DNA of 64,000 bases from Flavobacterium caeni (GTDB lineage Bacteria > Bacteroidota > Bacteroidia > Flavobacteriales > Flavobacteriaceae): assembly GCF_900101895.1 (NCBI RefSeq), contig NZ_FMVF01000006.1, positions 173,220 to 237,219 on the forward strand, in the 5' to 3' direction. Both the position numbers and the translations under genes were made by a program. How positions within the stretch are numbered: position 1 is the stretch's first letter; each line of letters begins with the position of its first letter. Below the pieces are notes generated by a model that worked only from the letters and a program-made list of their open reading frames with translations, was not told where the DNA came from and did no database searches. Below are positions 46,075 to 54,641 of the stretch, piece after piece.

Positions 46075-48651
46075 TTAGAACGGATAATTGATTCCAATAT
46101 TTACCACCGAATGGCCAAAGTTGTAATTGCGGAACCATTTTTTGCCTTCTTCTTCGGCCGGATTGTAGGTCTTGAATCCAAAATCCAGACGCACCACAAA
46201 AAAGTTAAAGTCATAGCGGAGCCCGAAACCCGTGCCCAGCGCCGTGTCCTCAAGCGATTTGAGCCCGGTAAACACCGCGCGTTCGTCCTCGATGTTGTCG
46301 AGCACGTTCCAGATGTTGCCCGCATCGGCAAACAACGCGCCGTTGAGTTTTCCGAACACGTTAAAGCGGAATTCGGCGCTGGCCGCGATTTTCAAGTTCG
46401 CCTCGTTGAAGTCGTTGAAAGCAGGCAGTCGGCCCGGCCCGAGCGAGTACGATTGCCAGGCGCGGTTGTCGTTCGATCCGCCCGCAAAATAGCTTCGCGA
46501 AAACGGGATGTTGTCGGCGTTGCCATATGGGATCGCGATGCCCACAAAACTGCGCAAGGCCAGTACTTTTTTACGGCGCAAATCCCAGTGTTTGATGTAT
46601 TCGAGTTCGCCCTTGATGTATTGCGAATATTCGAGTTCGAAAATCGTATTGCGGTTGTTCTGGTTTTTGGGCTCGTTCGAAACAGACGACAACAGCGACA
46701 GGAAATTCCCCGCCGATTCGACCTTGGTCTTGAACGCATAAAACCCTTCGTCGTTGATGTCGGCCTTGGTCGTACGCGAAAAAGTAAAGCTCGACGCAAA
46801 GATCAGGTTGTTTTCCGAGAGCCTGCGCCGTCTTTCGTTGATGCTGTTCACCGTTCTGCGGTCGCCGGCGTCCATCGGGAGCGTCGGGTTCGCGCCTACC
46901 GCATCGTTGATGAAGGCGTTGGTGCCGCTGTCGATGATCAGCTGCCGCGGATTGCTCGTACCCGGGATAAAGTAAGAATCGTCGGCATTGTACACATCGG
47001 CCAGCGCGCTCAAGGTGCGGTAGGACGACTCGTATACGTTAAAATAATTGGCCGTGTTGAGGTTCTTGACATACTGGATGTTGAACAGGTCGAAACGCGC
47101 GCTGTGGTTGCGTTTGGGCGTCCAGGTATAGGTCATTGCGCCCGTAAAATTCTCTTTGTCCAGACCAATGTTCTGCTGCTTGGCAAAACCCATGCTGATG
47201 GTCGTAGACGGAATCATGCTCTTGGGGATGATTTTCTCGGTATTGAAGAACATAAAGATACGCGGGAAGTTGATCTTCATGTCGATACCATACTCGATCA
47301 CATTAAAGAACGTATCGTCGGGGTTGGCCAAATCGCGCGACGAGCCGATGTTGCCGCGCGCCGCGATGTCGAACGTTTCGGCACCGTTAAAGATGTTACG
47401 TATCGTAAACGACGTGGTGCCCGAGATGCCAAAATCCTGGATGTTCGAGTGCGTAAAATCGAGCGAGTATCCAAAGCTGTATTTGTCGCGCGGGGTCAGG
47501 TAAACGTTGGCGATCAACGATTTGCTCAGCGGGTCGCGCTTGTCGATCTCGTACTGGATCGTCGGGTAGTTAAAGATGCGCAGGTTGCTCAAATACCGCG
47601 TGGTGAGCGTCGTACGGAAATCGGCGAACAGGTTATCTTTGTTGATAAACACCGCATCGGTGATGGCCCGCGGGCGGTACTTGAGTTTGTTGCGGCTGAT
47701 GAGGTTAAAGTTGCGGTACACCGTCTTGGTGGTGTCCTGCGTGGCTTCGGCCTTACCCAGCTTGGGGTCGTAATCGGTAAAAATATTGACCTCGCTGATC
47801 TTGAAGATGCGGAAATGCTCGGTGTGCGTCGAATCGCCTTCGCGGTAGGTGTAGTCGTTGATCTTGAGGTTGACGTTGGCGCGTTGCCCGCCGTTTAAGG
47901 TATCTACGTCAAAGTTGATGTAATTCTGCTGGAAATGGTATGCGCCGTTGTTCCGAAAGTGCGTTGTGATGCGTCCGCGCTCGGCATCAAAGTCGGCGGT
48001 CCTGTATTGCTTGCCGGGCTTGAGGAACGAGGCGCTGGCGCGTGCCTTGTACATCGAATCGAGCGCCGGTGTTTGGATCGTAGTCCTGACGGTGTCCAGG
48101 AAAAATGCCTTACCGGTTTCTACAAGATAGCGGATCTTGGCTTTTTTGGCCTTCACCGAATCGACTTCGAACCGCGTCTTGGCGTTGAAATAGCCGTTGT
48201 TGACGTGCCATGCCGTGAGCCTGTTGGCCGATTTTTGCGTGCTGGTCGTGTCGATGATCACGGGTGGCTCGCCCGTATCGCGTAAAAAGTTGTGGATGCC
48301 CGCATACCAGAACGATTGCCCGAGCCGGTTGACCTGTTTGGCCGACAGGATTTTGGACATCCGCCTGTATTTGTTCGGATTGCCCGTGAATTTGGCCTGG
48401 TAAGTCGAATCGTGCTTGAGGTTGGCCAGGTTGTACATGTTGAGCCGCAGCGGATACCCGAGCAATTTGCCGTTGGGCTTTTGGTAGAGCAGGTTGGTCA
48501 GCGCTTCGGATTTGTCGCGCTTTTCGTTGACGTAGATCTCGTTCTTGGTAAGCAGCTTTTTCGAATCGGGCACCCGTTTGACCGAATTACATGCCGAAAT
48601 AACTATCCCGGATAGGATAAATAAACCTATTTTTGTAACCGTGTTTCTCAA
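46075..48651 (-). CDS. tamL: Translocation and assembly module lipoprotein TamL (Omp85 family)
   Basis: 858 residues. Start is TTG at 48651, since an in-frame stop lies seven codons upstream and there is no ATG between. A lipoprotein signal (VISAC, Cys ~21) distinguishes the Bacteroidota TamL from TamA. POTRA-like domains (~30-400) are followed by a 16-strand Omp85 barrel (~410-858). The barrel has the family's FAGGSNDNRAWQSYSLGPG motif and ends in an aromatic residue (INYPF). It should insert proteins into the outer membrane with a TamB partner, not seen here. Confidence 0.9.
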   Translation of the reverse strand: MRNTVTKIGLFILSGIVISACNSVKRVPDSKKLLTKNEIYVNEKRDKSEALTNLLYQKPNGKLLGYPLRLNMYNLANLKHDSTYQAKFTGNPNKYRRMSKILSAKQVNRLGQSFWYAGIHNFLRDTGEPPVIIDTTSTQKSANRLTAWHVNNGYFNAKTRFEVDSVKAKKAKIRYLVETGKAFFLDTVRTTIQTPALDSMYKARASASFLKPGKQYRTADFDAERGRITTHFRNNGAYHFQQNYINFDVDTLNGGQRANVNLKINDYTYREGDSTHTEHFRIFKISEVNIFTDYDPKLGKAEATQDTTKTVYRNFNLISRNKLKYRPRAITDAVFINKDNLFADFRTTLTTRYLSNLRIFNYPTIQYEIDKRDPLSKSLIANVYLTPRDKYSFGYSLDFTHSNIQDFGISGTTSFTIRNIFNGAETFDIAARGNIGSSRDLANPDDTFFNVIEYGIDMKINFPRIFMFFNTEKIIPKSMIPSTTISMGFAKQQNIGLDKENFTGAMTYTWTPKRNHSARFDLFNIQYVKNLNTANYFNVYESSYRTLSALADVYNADDSYFIPGTSNPRQLIIDSGTNAFINDAVGANPTLPMDAGDRRTVNSINERRRRLSENNLIFASSFTFSRTTKADINDEGFYAFKTKVESAGNFLSLLSSVSNEPKNQNNRNTIFELEYSQYIKGELEYIKHWDLRRKKVLALRSFVGIAIPYGNADNIPFSRSYFAGGSNDNRAWQSYSLGPGRLPAFNDFNEANLKIAASAEFRFNVFGKLNGALFADAGNIWNVLDNIEDERAVFTGLKSLEDTALGTGFGLRYDFNFFVVRLDFGFKTYNPAEEEGKKWFRNYNFGHSVVNIGINYPF

Positions 48652-48659
48652 GGATGCAC

Positions 48660-48678
48660 CAAATTTAAGTCAAAAATA
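48660..48678 (-). promoter_or_regulatory. Two overlapping -7 boxes before tamL
   Basis: On the minus strand, TATTTTTG (48671-48678) and TAAATTTG (48660-48667) both match TAnnTTTG exactly. The nearer one would give a leader of only a few bases before the TTG start. Confidence 0.5.
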
Positions 48679-48688
48679 CACTATTTCT

Positions 48689-49411
48689 ATGGTTGGCAAA
48701 AACCAAATCAAGCTAATCGCGTCGCTGCAACAAAAAAAGTTTCGGCAGACCCACGGATTGTTTTTGGCCGAGGGCGTCAAGGGCATCGCCGAACTGCTCG
48801 CCTCCGATTTCGAGTTGCACCATTTGTATGAAACGGCCGATGTGTTCCCCGAAGTATCGTCGTCGGTCAAGACCCGCATAAGCGAAGCCGATCTCAAGAA
48901 AATGAGCGCACTTTCGGCGCCCAACAACTGCTTGGCGGTGTTCCGTATCAAGAAGCCCCAGCCGATCGAGGAAAAAGGTTTGGTACTTGCGCTCGACGAC
49001 ATCCGCGATCCGGGCAACCTCGGTACGATCATCCGGTTGTGCGACTGGTTTGGGATCAAGGAATTGGTGTGTTCGCAAGAAACCGTCGATGTTTTCAACC
49101 CCAAGGTGGTGCAGGCCACGATGGGTTCGCTGGCACGGGTAAATGTGCATTACGTCGAATTGCCTGCTTTTTTGACCGAAACAAGTTTGCCCGTACTGGG
49201 AACGTTTATGGACGGCGAGAACATTTACGCCAGACAGTTGCCCAAAGCAGGCGTCATTGTCATGGGCAACGAGGCCAATGGGATTTCTGCCGCGGTCGAA
49301 CGCGCTGTGGGCCGCAGGTTGACGATCCCGCGTTACGGGTCGATGCAAACCGAGAGCTTGAACGTAGCGACGGCAACGGCCATTGTGCTGAGCGAGTTCA
49401 GGAGGAATTGA
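48689..49411 (+). CDS. TrmH family (SpoU) RNA methyltransferase
   Basis: 240 residues from the ATG at 48689 (MVGKNQIK). Earlier in-frame codons run into tamL and are rejected. An N-terminal substrate-binding domain (~5-85) precedes the knotted SPOUT domain, with motif 1 DIRDPGNLGTIIR, motif 2 VIVMGNEANGIS and motif 3 TESLNVATATAIVL. It should methylate a 2'-OH in rRNA or tRNA. Which one cannot be told. It is divergent from tamL with 37 bp between the start codons. Confidence 0.92.
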   Translation: MVGKNQIKLIASLQQKKFRQTHGLFLAEGVKGIAELLASDFELHHLYETADVFPEVSSSVKTRISEADLKKMSALSAPNNCLAVFRIKKPQPIEEKGLVLALDDIRDPGNLGTIIRLCDWFGIKELVCSQETVDVFNPKVVQATMGSLARVNVHYVELPAFLTETSLPVLGTFMDGENIYARQLPKAGVIVMGNEANGISAAVERAVGRRLTIPRYGSMQTESLNVATATAIVLSEFRRN

Positions 49412-49493
49412 TGTTGGGCCGCGGTTTTTTCGAAAATATTATTGTGTATAGTTTTTCTGCTATGACGGTATCGGAAAAAATCGTATTTTTTCA

Positions 49494-49595
49494 CTGATAG
49501 GGAAGGGGCATAGGGTTTATCCCTAAGTAAAAAAATGGATACTTTGCGGTAGAAAATCTGTAATTTTTGTTAAACTTTGGCTACAAATTCATAGC
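49494..49595 (+). repeat. Family B dispersed repeat, copy B2
   Basis: Contains TAGGGAAGGGGCAT, TTTATCCC, an A-rich tract and AAAATCTGTAATTTTTGTTAAA, in the order of copy B1. It ends within a few bases of the GNAT gene start at 49602. Confidence 0.55.
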
Positions 49596-49601
49596 GTTAC
49601 G

Positions 49602-50129
49602 ATGGACTTTGAAATTCTCCAGACAGGACGGCTTTACCTGCGCAAATTGACAGGCGACCAATGGCAAGAAATACTCGAGCGATCTTCCGATCTGGAAGTC
49701 ATCGATTTTTTGGGCGTGGCGCGCGAAGACCTTGCGAAAGAGCGTAAAAAGACCGAAAAAGGTTTCGAAACGCACAACAAATCGCTGCTTATTTTTCAGT
49801 TGGTCGACAAGCAATCGGGACAGATCATCGGTTGGTGCGGCTACCATACGTGGTATCTGGACCACGCGCGCGCCGAGATCGGGTACGGCCTGTTTGACGA
49901 CGCGTTCAAACGAAAAGGATTGATGACCGAGGCCATGCGCGCCGTAATCGACTACGGATTCGACGCCATGCAACTCAACCGCATTGAAGCTTTTGTGGGT
50001 ACACAGAACACCGCATCGCTCCAAACGCTCGCCAAATTCGGGTTCGTTCGCGAAGGATTACTCAAAAGCCATTACTTTAAAAACGGGGTCTACGAAGATT
50101 CGCTCGTGTTCGGATTGCTACGCAATTGA
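49602..50129 (+). CDS. GNAT family N-acetyltransferase (RimJ/RimL-like)
   Basis: 175 residues. It starts with the LQTGRLYLRKLTGDQW pattern of the RimJ/RimL branch. The acetyl-CoA loop is GLFDDAFKRKGLMTEAM (~97-113) and the C-terminal LNRIEAFVGTQNTASLQTLAKFGF is typical. Possible substrates are ribosomal protein N-termini, amino acids or antibiotics. The sequence does not decide. Repeat B2 lies immediately upstream, so the promoter must be within or before it. Confidence 0.85.
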   Translation: MDFEILQTGRLYLRKLTGDQWQEILERSSDLEVIDFLGVAREDLAKERKKTEKGFETHNKSLLIFQLVDKQSGQIIGWCGYHTWYLDHARAEIGYGLFDDAFKRKGLMTEAMRAVIDYGFDAMQLNRIEAFVGTQNTASLQTLAKFGFVREGLLKSHYFKNGVYEDSLVFGLLRN

Positions 50130-50152
50130 TTGTTTTTTATCGCCATTGGAAG

Positions 50153-50187
50153 GAATAAAAAATAACAATAAAAAATAAACAATAAAA
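50153..50187. repeat. Family D A-rich repeat, copy D1
   Basis: AATAAAAAATAACAATAAA followed by AAATAAACAAT. The same string occurs next to folA (52275) and, inverted, next to etfA (57542). It lies between convergent genes. Confidence 0.5.
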
Positions 50188-50895
50188 TTAGTGGAACGCA
50201 AAGTTGATCAACACCGCACGCGTTTGCATCGAACTCACGTTGCCCGTCCAGGGACTGTTAGGGTCGGCGTCGGGGATGAGTTCGTTGCCCATGCCAAAAA
50301 CGCCGCGTATCGACGGTGAAAATTTAAAGTATTCCAGGTAAAGGTCGATCCCAAATCCCACCTCGTAATTGTTGGTCATGCGCTTGACGCGAAAACGTCC
50401 CTGCTTGTTGTCGTCGAGCGATTTGGCGTTGCTCGAAAGGTTGAGCGTACTCGAAAATCCACCCACAAGATACGGCCGGATGTTGCCCGTGCGCAAGGCC
50501 GAAAACTTGAGCAGCAGCGGAAAGTGGATGTATGTGGCGGGCACCTCGCGCTTGCGGTCGGATTCGCGCGTAAGCAACGGATAGGTGAGGTTGCGCTGGG
50601 TGTAATACAGTCCGGGTTCGAAACGCAGGTGGAACGACTGCGTCAAACGCAAATCGCCGATGAGCCCTACGTTGAATCCGGTGGTACGGTCTACGACAAT
50701 ATCGGGTGCGACAGTCTTGTAGTCGAATTTATAGTCGAAAAAATTGAATCCGAGGAAATAACCCCAGTGCACGCGCTGTTTGTCGAAATTCTCAAGGTGG
50801 ATGATCGGGTCTTTGCCAAAAAGCCGCAGTGGATTGTTTTGCGCACCCGCGTGCATGCTGCAACAGAACAGTATAAAAACAACTAACTTCTTCAT
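50188..50895 (-). CDS. porT: T9SS outer-membrane component PorT
   Basis: 235 residues from the ATG at 50895 (MKKLVVFIL). Signal peptide (1-18, HAGAQ) and an outer-membrane beta-barrel of about eight strands with aromatic girdles. PorT belongs to the type IX secretion and gliding machinery of Bacteroidota. The identification rests on the PorT-like barrel together with its place one base after ubiE, a known conserved pairing. The window also contains two probable T9SS cargo proteins. Confidence 0.82.
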   Translation of the reverse strand: MKKLVVFILFCCSMHAGAQNNPLRLFGKDPIIHLENFDKQRVHWGYFLGFNFFDYKFDYKTVAPDIVVDRTTGFNVGLIGDLRLTQSFHLRFEPGLYYTQRNLTYPLLTRESDRKREVPATYIHFPLLLKFSALRTGNIRPYLVGGFSSTLNLSSNAKSLDDNKQGRFRVKRMTNNYEVGFGIDLYLEYFKFSPSIRGVFGMGNELIPDADPNSPWTGNVSSMQTRAVLINFAFH

Positions 50896-50896
50896 A

Positions 50897-51628
50897 TTAT
50901 TTTTTCGAGGCCGAATAAATCGTCGCCACGCCAAAAGTTTGCGGACGGGCCGTAACGTCTATAAACCCAATTTTTCGTAAAATATTGTTCAATGCCTCGC
51001 CAAACGGGAAAACCGATGCCGATTCCGAAAGGTAGCCATAGGCGGCGCGGTCTTTCGAAAACAATTTGCCGATGACGGGCAGGATGTATTTGGTGTAAAA
51101 AAAGTACCCTTGCTTGAATGGGAACTTGGTAGGATTGGACGTTTCGAGGATCACGAAAATCCCGCCGGGTTTGAGCACGCGCAGGATTTCTGCCAGCCCT
51201 TTTTCGAGGTGTTCGAAATTGCGGACGCCAAAAGCCACGGTGATGGCATCGAAGCTGTGGTCTTCAAAAGGCATGCTTTCGGAATCGCCAAGTACGAGTT
51301 CGATGCGGTTTGACAGGTTTTTGTCGGCCACTTTCTTGCGCCCGACTTCGAGCATGCCTGCCGAAATATCGAGCCCGATGATTTTGGTCGCTTGGGTTTG
51401 CGCCATCAAAATCGCCAAATCGCCTGTACCTGTCGCAATGTCGAGGATCGCCTGCGGATTTTTGTCGGAAACCAACTTGAGCACTTTCTTGCGCCACGCG
51501 GTATCGATCCCAAAAGAAATCACGCGATTGAGCCCATCATAATTGCCCGAAATGTTGTCGAACATTTGCGCCACCTGCTCTTTTTTGCTCAGGGACGACG
51601 TTTTATAAGGCGTGACATTTTTTGACAT
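50897..51628 (-). CDS. ubiE: Demethylmenaquinone/ubiquinone C-methyltransferase
   Basis: 243 residues from the ATG at 51628 (MSKNVTPYK). The last methylation of menaquinone synthesis. The SAM-binding motif I is [16 protein letters not shown] (~68-83). [24 protein letters not shown] is the UbiE-specific region. Menaquinone is the usual quinone in this group. A perfect -7 box (TATCTTTG, 51642-51649) lies upstream, and porT follows after one base. Confidence 0.95.
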   Translation of the reverse strand: MSKNVTPYKTSSLSKKEQVAQMFDNISGNYDGLNRVISFGIDTAWRKKVLKLVSDKNPQAILDIATGTGDLAILMAQTQATKIIGLDISAGMLEVGRKKVADKNLSNRIELVLGDSESMPFEDHSFDAITVAFGVRNFEHLEKGLAEILRVLKPGGIFVILETSNPTKFPFKQGYFFYTKYILPVIGKLFSKDRAAYGYLSESASVFPFGEALNNILRKIGFIDVTARPQTFGVATIYSASKK

Positions 51629-51641
51629 GTGCGATTTTCGA

Positions 51642-51649
51642 CAAAGATA
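51642..51649 (-). promoter_or_regulatory. -7 promoter box of the ubiE-porT operon
   Basis: TATCTTTG on the minus strand, an exact TAnnTTTG match, 13 bp before the ATG. It also rules out an upstream start codon. Confidence 0.6.
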
Positions 51650-51741
51650 GTACAATAAAAACGATTGCGAAACCGATGCGCATTTTTGTTAAAAGCCACT
51701 GTTCTTAAGCCGATTGAAACCGTGTTCGCGTTTTGCCACTA

Positions 51742-51774
51742 ACCAAATTTGGTGAGCCGCCCACCAAATTTGGT
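51742..51774. promoter_or_regulatory. Two identical 12 bp palindromes, operator-like
   Basis: ACCAAATTTGGT at 51742-51753 and again at 51763-51774, each followed by GA. Centres are 21 bp apart, two helical turns, so a pair of dimers could bind on one DNA face. They lie 30 bp upstream of the -33 box of the small membrane-protein gene, an activator-type position. They are also within 100 bp of the divergent ubiE promoter. Confidence 0.6.
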
Positions 51775-51803
51775 GAAGCTGGAAATATACCCTAAAATGG
51801 GTA

Positions 51804-51834
51804 TTGTGCGGTGCGAAATGGCTGTTTAATTTTA
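51804..51834 (+). promoter_or_regulatory. Promoter of the small membrane-protein gene
   Basis: TTG (51804-51806), a 20 bp spacer, then TAATTTTA (51827-51834), seven of eight matches to TAnnTTTG. 30 bp before the ATG. Confidence 0.5.
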
Positions 51835-51864
51835 CATCACATCAAACAATTAATCGACAGCAAC

Positions 51865-52176
51865 ATGTTATCAAGAATCATAGCAGCCGAAATCAAGTGG
51901 ATCATACTGGCATTTGTGATTGCACTTATTCTTGTGAGCAGCGTCAACAGTGTCCTTGTCGCAGAGGACGCTAGTGGTGTGGTCAAGCCAACCTTCTTCG
52001 GGTTAAATTTGTTTATGGAAATTTTAGTTTTTTTCGTCTTTAGTACCTTTGTGGTATTTGGTATTAAGGGCTTTTTTGAGATGTATTCTCAGAAGGTGGC
52101 CAACATCATCATCTTCGTCACAGGCGTGATCATGACTGTTGCCATTTTCATTTTGACCTACCAGATTCTGTTTTGA
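51865..52176 (+). CDS. Three-helix membrane protein of unknown function
   Basis: 103 residues from the ATG at 51865 (MLSRIIAAEIKW). Hydrophobic segments at about 11-33, 48-66 and 78-100. It has no motif or family I recognise. It stands alone, with its own promoter, an upstream pair of palindromes and a terminator. This suggests a separately regulated single-gene unit. Confidence 0.75.
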   Translation: MLSRIIAAEIKWIILAFVIALILVSSVNSVLVAEDASGVVKPTFFGLNLFMEILVFFVFSTFVVFGIKGFFEMYSQKVANIIIFVTGVIMTVAIFILTYQILF

Positions 52177-52199
52177 GAGCCGGCTGCTTTTGATAACAT

Positions 52200-52228
52200 A
52201 AAAAATCCGCCCATGGCGGATTTTTTAT
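52200..52228. terminator. Bidirectional terminator
   Basis: AAAAAATCCGCC and GGCGGATTTTTT form a perfect stem with loop CAT. It can end the membrane-protein transcript and also the folA transcript from the other side. Confidence 0.85.
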
Positions 52229-52274
52229 TGTATAGCTATAATTTATAGACCAGACGTTGTCGTTTCGAGACGCC

Positions 52275-52305
52275 AATAAACAATAACAATAAAAAATAAA
52301 CAATT
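52275..52305. repeat. Family D A-rich repeat, copy D2
   Basis: AATAAACAATAACAATAAA followed by AAATAAACAAT, immediately after the folA stop codon. Confidence 0.5.
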
Positions 52306-52782
52306 TTATTTGACGTACGTCTCAAACGTAAACGCCCACGCATGTTTGTCGTCTATGCCGTGCGGTTCTTCTGCAACCAGTTTCCACTCGGGGCCTATTT
52401 CGGGGAAAAAAGCATCGGCTTCGAAACTGGCGTACACGCGGGTGATCTCGAGTTTGTTGGCATAGGGTAAGGCCTGACGGTAAATTTCGCCGCCACCGAT
52501 AATATAGATGTCTTGGTCTTTTGGTGGAATCTGTAGCGCTTTTTCGAGCGAGTGCGCCACGATGGCACCTTCGGGACGGTAGTCTTTTTGTCTTGAAATG
52601 ACCACGTGCGTACGGTTGGGCAGTAATCCGGGAAGACTTTCAAAGGTTTTGCGCCCCATGACAATGTGGTGTCCGGTGGTTAATTTCTTGAACCGTTTGA
52701 AATCGTCGGGCAGGTGCCAGATCATACGATTGTCTTTTCCGAGTCCGTTGTTTTGGGCGACCGCCGCAATCAGTATCACCAT
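52306..52782 (-). CDS. folA: Dihydrofolate reductase
   Basis: 158 residues from the ATG at 52782 (MVILIAAVAQN). It reduces dihydrofolate to tetrahydrofolate with NADPH. The N-terminal LIAAVAQNNGLGKDNRMIWHLPDDF carries the substrate site (WHLPDD with the key Asp). VMGRKTFESLP and IYIIGGGEIYRQAL bind NADPH. The start overlaps the stop of the upstream 2TM gene (TAATG), so the two are coupled. thyA, its metabolic partner, lies 2 kb away. Confidence 0.95.
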   Translation of the reverse strand: MVILIAAVAQNNGLGKDNRMIWHLPDDFKRFKKLTTGHHIVMGRKTFESLPGLLPNRTHVVISRQKDYRPEGAIVAHSLEKALQIPPKDQDIYIIGGGEIYRQALPYANKLEITRVYASFEADAFFPEIGPEWKLVAEEPHGIDDKHAWAFTFETYVK

Positions 52783-53117
52783 TACGCCGGGGGATTGTCG
52801 TTGCCGTACTTGGTTTCGAGTTCGCGCAGCCTGTTTTGTTGCTTGGCGATCAGCCGGTCGATTTGTTGGCGCTCCCAATTCTTGTTCATGAACCGGTCGG
52901 AGATGTGCACCTTAAAGAAGTGCAGGATAAAAACAAACAACCAAATGCAAATGAGCCATTTGTACCATTGGTACGGCGCGCCCATCTGGAAAAAGTGATT
53001 GGCCACATAAGCGAACAAGCAACCCAACACACACACCACGAAGTGATAGTTGAGGTGTTTTTTTTGTACGAGCCGCTTTCGCGCGTACTCGTATTGTTCG
53101 TGTTGCTCTTTTTCCAT
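52782..53117 (-). CDS. 2TM domain-containing protein
   Basis: 111 residues. Two transmembrane helices (~24-42 and ~54-70) lie between charged ends, and the C-terminal ~35 residues are probably a coiled coil (ERQQIDRLIAKQQNRLRELETKYG). This matches the small 2TM domain family of Bacteroidota, some of whose members are fused to histidine kinases. No function is known for the free form. It is coupled to folA by a 1 bp overlap. Confidence 0.8.
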   Translation of the reverse strand: MEKEQHEQYEYARKRLVQKKHLNYHFVVCVLGCLFAYVANHFFQMGAPYQWYKWLICIWLFVFILHFFKVHISDRFMNKNWERQQIDRLIAKQQNRLRELETKYGNDNPPA

Positions 53118-53312
53118 CGGGTGTTTTTTGCGTCCTTAAAGATAAAATTTATTTTGAAACGCACGACTTTTGGTTTGCGGATAATTTAGTACGCCAACGT
53201 TTTCATTTTGAAATATCGGAATACAAATGATTTAAAATTAGTGATTTACGTTTTTTTTTGCAGACTTTCCATCATTTTCCTAAATCGAATGGGTATCGAT
53301 AGAAACTCCGCA

Positions 53313-53320
53313 ATAAATTT
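53313..53320 (+). promoter_or_regulatory. -7 promoter box of the glycogen-binding-fold gene
   Basis: TAAATTTG, an exact TAnnTTTG match, 36 bp before the ATG. A near match (TTTCTTTG) follows 8 bp later. Confidence 0.45.
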
Positions 53321-53356
53321 GTTTCTTTGCCGCATAAATCTAACAATGAAATAGTT

Positions 53357-53653
53357 ATGGCAATCAAGAAACAATTCGTAAAGACCAAGCCAGTTTGCAA
53401 AGTGACTTTCAGTGTCGATGCAAAAGAAGCAAACGGCGTAGCTGTAGTTGGTGATTTCAACAACTGGGATCCTAAGGCAGGTGAACTGGGCAAATTGAAA
53501 AACGGTACTTTCAAAGGTACTTTCGATATCGACAAAGACGCATCGTATGAATTCAAGTACGTCATCGACGGGGCTTTCGTCAACGAGCCAGAAGCCGATT
53601 CGTTCCAATTCAACGCTTTCGCGGGATCAGAGAACAGCGTTTTGGCTTTGTAA
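53357..53653 (+). CDS. Small early-set (CBM48/AMPK glycogen-binding-like) protein
   Basis: 98 residues from the ATG at 53357 (MAIKKQFVK), almost all one early-set beta-sandwich. VGDFNNWDPKAGELGKLKNG, then F, and YEFKYVIDG are the characteristic strands of the glycogen-binding domains of branching enzymes and AMPK beta. There is no signal peptide and no catalytic domain. It probably binds glycogen or another glucan, or serves as an adaptor. It has its own promoter and terminator and even codon use, suggesting good expression. Confidence 0.85.
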   Translation: MAIKKQFVKTKPVCKVTFSVDAKEANGVAVVGDFNNWDPKAGELGKLKNGTFKGTFDIDKDASYEFKYVIDGAFVNEPEADSFQFNAFAGSENSVLAL

Positions 53654-53675
53654 AACAAAACTTATTTGAAAAGGA

Positions 53676-53702
53676 AATCCGCTCTTGGGCGGATTTTTTT
53701 TT
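53676..53702 (+). terminator. Terminator of the glycogen-binding-fold gene
   Basis: AAATCCGC and GCGGATTT stem, loop TCTTGG, then nine T's. The T run reaches the stop codon of the convergent TonB-like gene. Confidence 0.88.
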
Positions 53703-54633
53703 AATATCGGTTGATCAAAATTGGAACCGACAGATAGGTTTCGGTGTTGATTCCTCTCGATTGCGCCGGATTCCAAGGCCCATAACTGGTCAGGATTTCA
53801 CGAATCGTTTCGTCGGCCTGAGTGTCCTTGTAATCGAGTATCTCGATGTCGGCGATGTTGCCGTCGGCGCGTACGGTGAAGCTGACGCCAACCGTGACAT
53901 AAGCTTTTTCTTTTTTCAAACTGGCGTTGTCGCGCATTGCGGTCTTAAAAAATCGATTGAAGTGCGCGATTCCTTTTTTAGGCTGCGCCGATACGAAGAT
54001 TTTGTCGTATTTGTGCGTCTGCTTTAAGGAATCGGTAGAAATGCCGGACACCAATTCCCCTTTTTTATAGATTTCGACAAAAGTAAATCCGTCTTTGTAA
54101 TCCGTTCCCCACCATTCTCCGCTTTTGACACCTTGGTCAAGGTCGCCCTCGGAAAACGAAGTAACGTCTTCGTCTGTAAATCGGCCCTTTCCATCAACCA
54201 CCCGTTGGATGCCAATACGAGACCAAAATTGATTGATTTTGATTATCGGTTCGTCGTTCGATACGATGAATTCACATTCGGCCTTTTTACTGCCGCTCTC
54301 GTACCAAAAATAGGCCTTCCCATGGGGTAAATCTTCGCGGTATTGGAGTTGCGACTGCATTTTGCCGTTTTCGTAGTAACTGGTAAAGGGTCCGGTTTTG
54401 TTGCGCAAGTATTTATTGGTGTAAGTCCCTACCGTTTTGCGTTTGCCCGAGAGATAGTAATCGTAAACATTGCAGTGCAGCGTTTTTCCATAAAAGTTGA
54501 CGATGACCCTAATGTAAGCCGCGTTTTCCTCCTTGGTAGGACGTTCAAGCGAATCGAGAAAGATCGTCAGGTTTTGTTCGGGTTGCGACCAGCCACTTAG
54601 ATGAACCAGTAAAAGCAGTAATACGAGGCGCAT
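53701..54633 (-). CDS. TonB C-terminal domain protein with YwqK/MORN-like repeats
   Basis: 310 residues with a signal peptide (1-16). The middle (~45-210) holds MORN-like units (GPFTSYYENGKMQSQLQY, LPHGKAYFWYESGSKKAECE) of the YwqK antitoxin-like type. The C-terminal ~90 residues match a TonB C-terminal domain (VGVSFTVRADGNIADIEIL, YGPWNPA). There is no transmembrane energy-coupling helix apart from the signal, so it is not a classical TonB. The function is unknown. It starts 8 bp after thyA and is in its transcript. Confidence 0.75.
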   Translation of the reverse strand: MRLVLLLLLVHLSGWSQPEQNLTIFLDSLERPTKEENAAYIRVIVNFYGKTLHCNVYDYYLSGKRKTVGTYTNKYLRNKTGPFTSYYENGKMQSQLQYREDLPHGKAYFWYESGSKKAECEFIVSNDEPIIKINQFWSRIGIQRVVDGKGRFTDEDVTSFSEGDLDQGVKSGEWWGTDYKDGFTFVEIYKKGELVSGISTDSLKQTHKYDKIFVSAQPKKGIAHFNRFFKTAMRDNASLKKEKAYVTVGVSFTVRADGNIADIEILDYKDTQADETIREILTSYGPWNPAQSRGINTETYLSVPILINRY

Positions 54634-54641
54634 CTTCTGTG

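Noticed and set aside
45358..47898. 846-codon open frame on the plus strand antisense to fbaA and tamL
   Set aside because: It is low in hydrophobic pattern, very rich in Arg/Val/His, and mirrors the codon structure of two well-supported genes on the minus strand. No motif was found.
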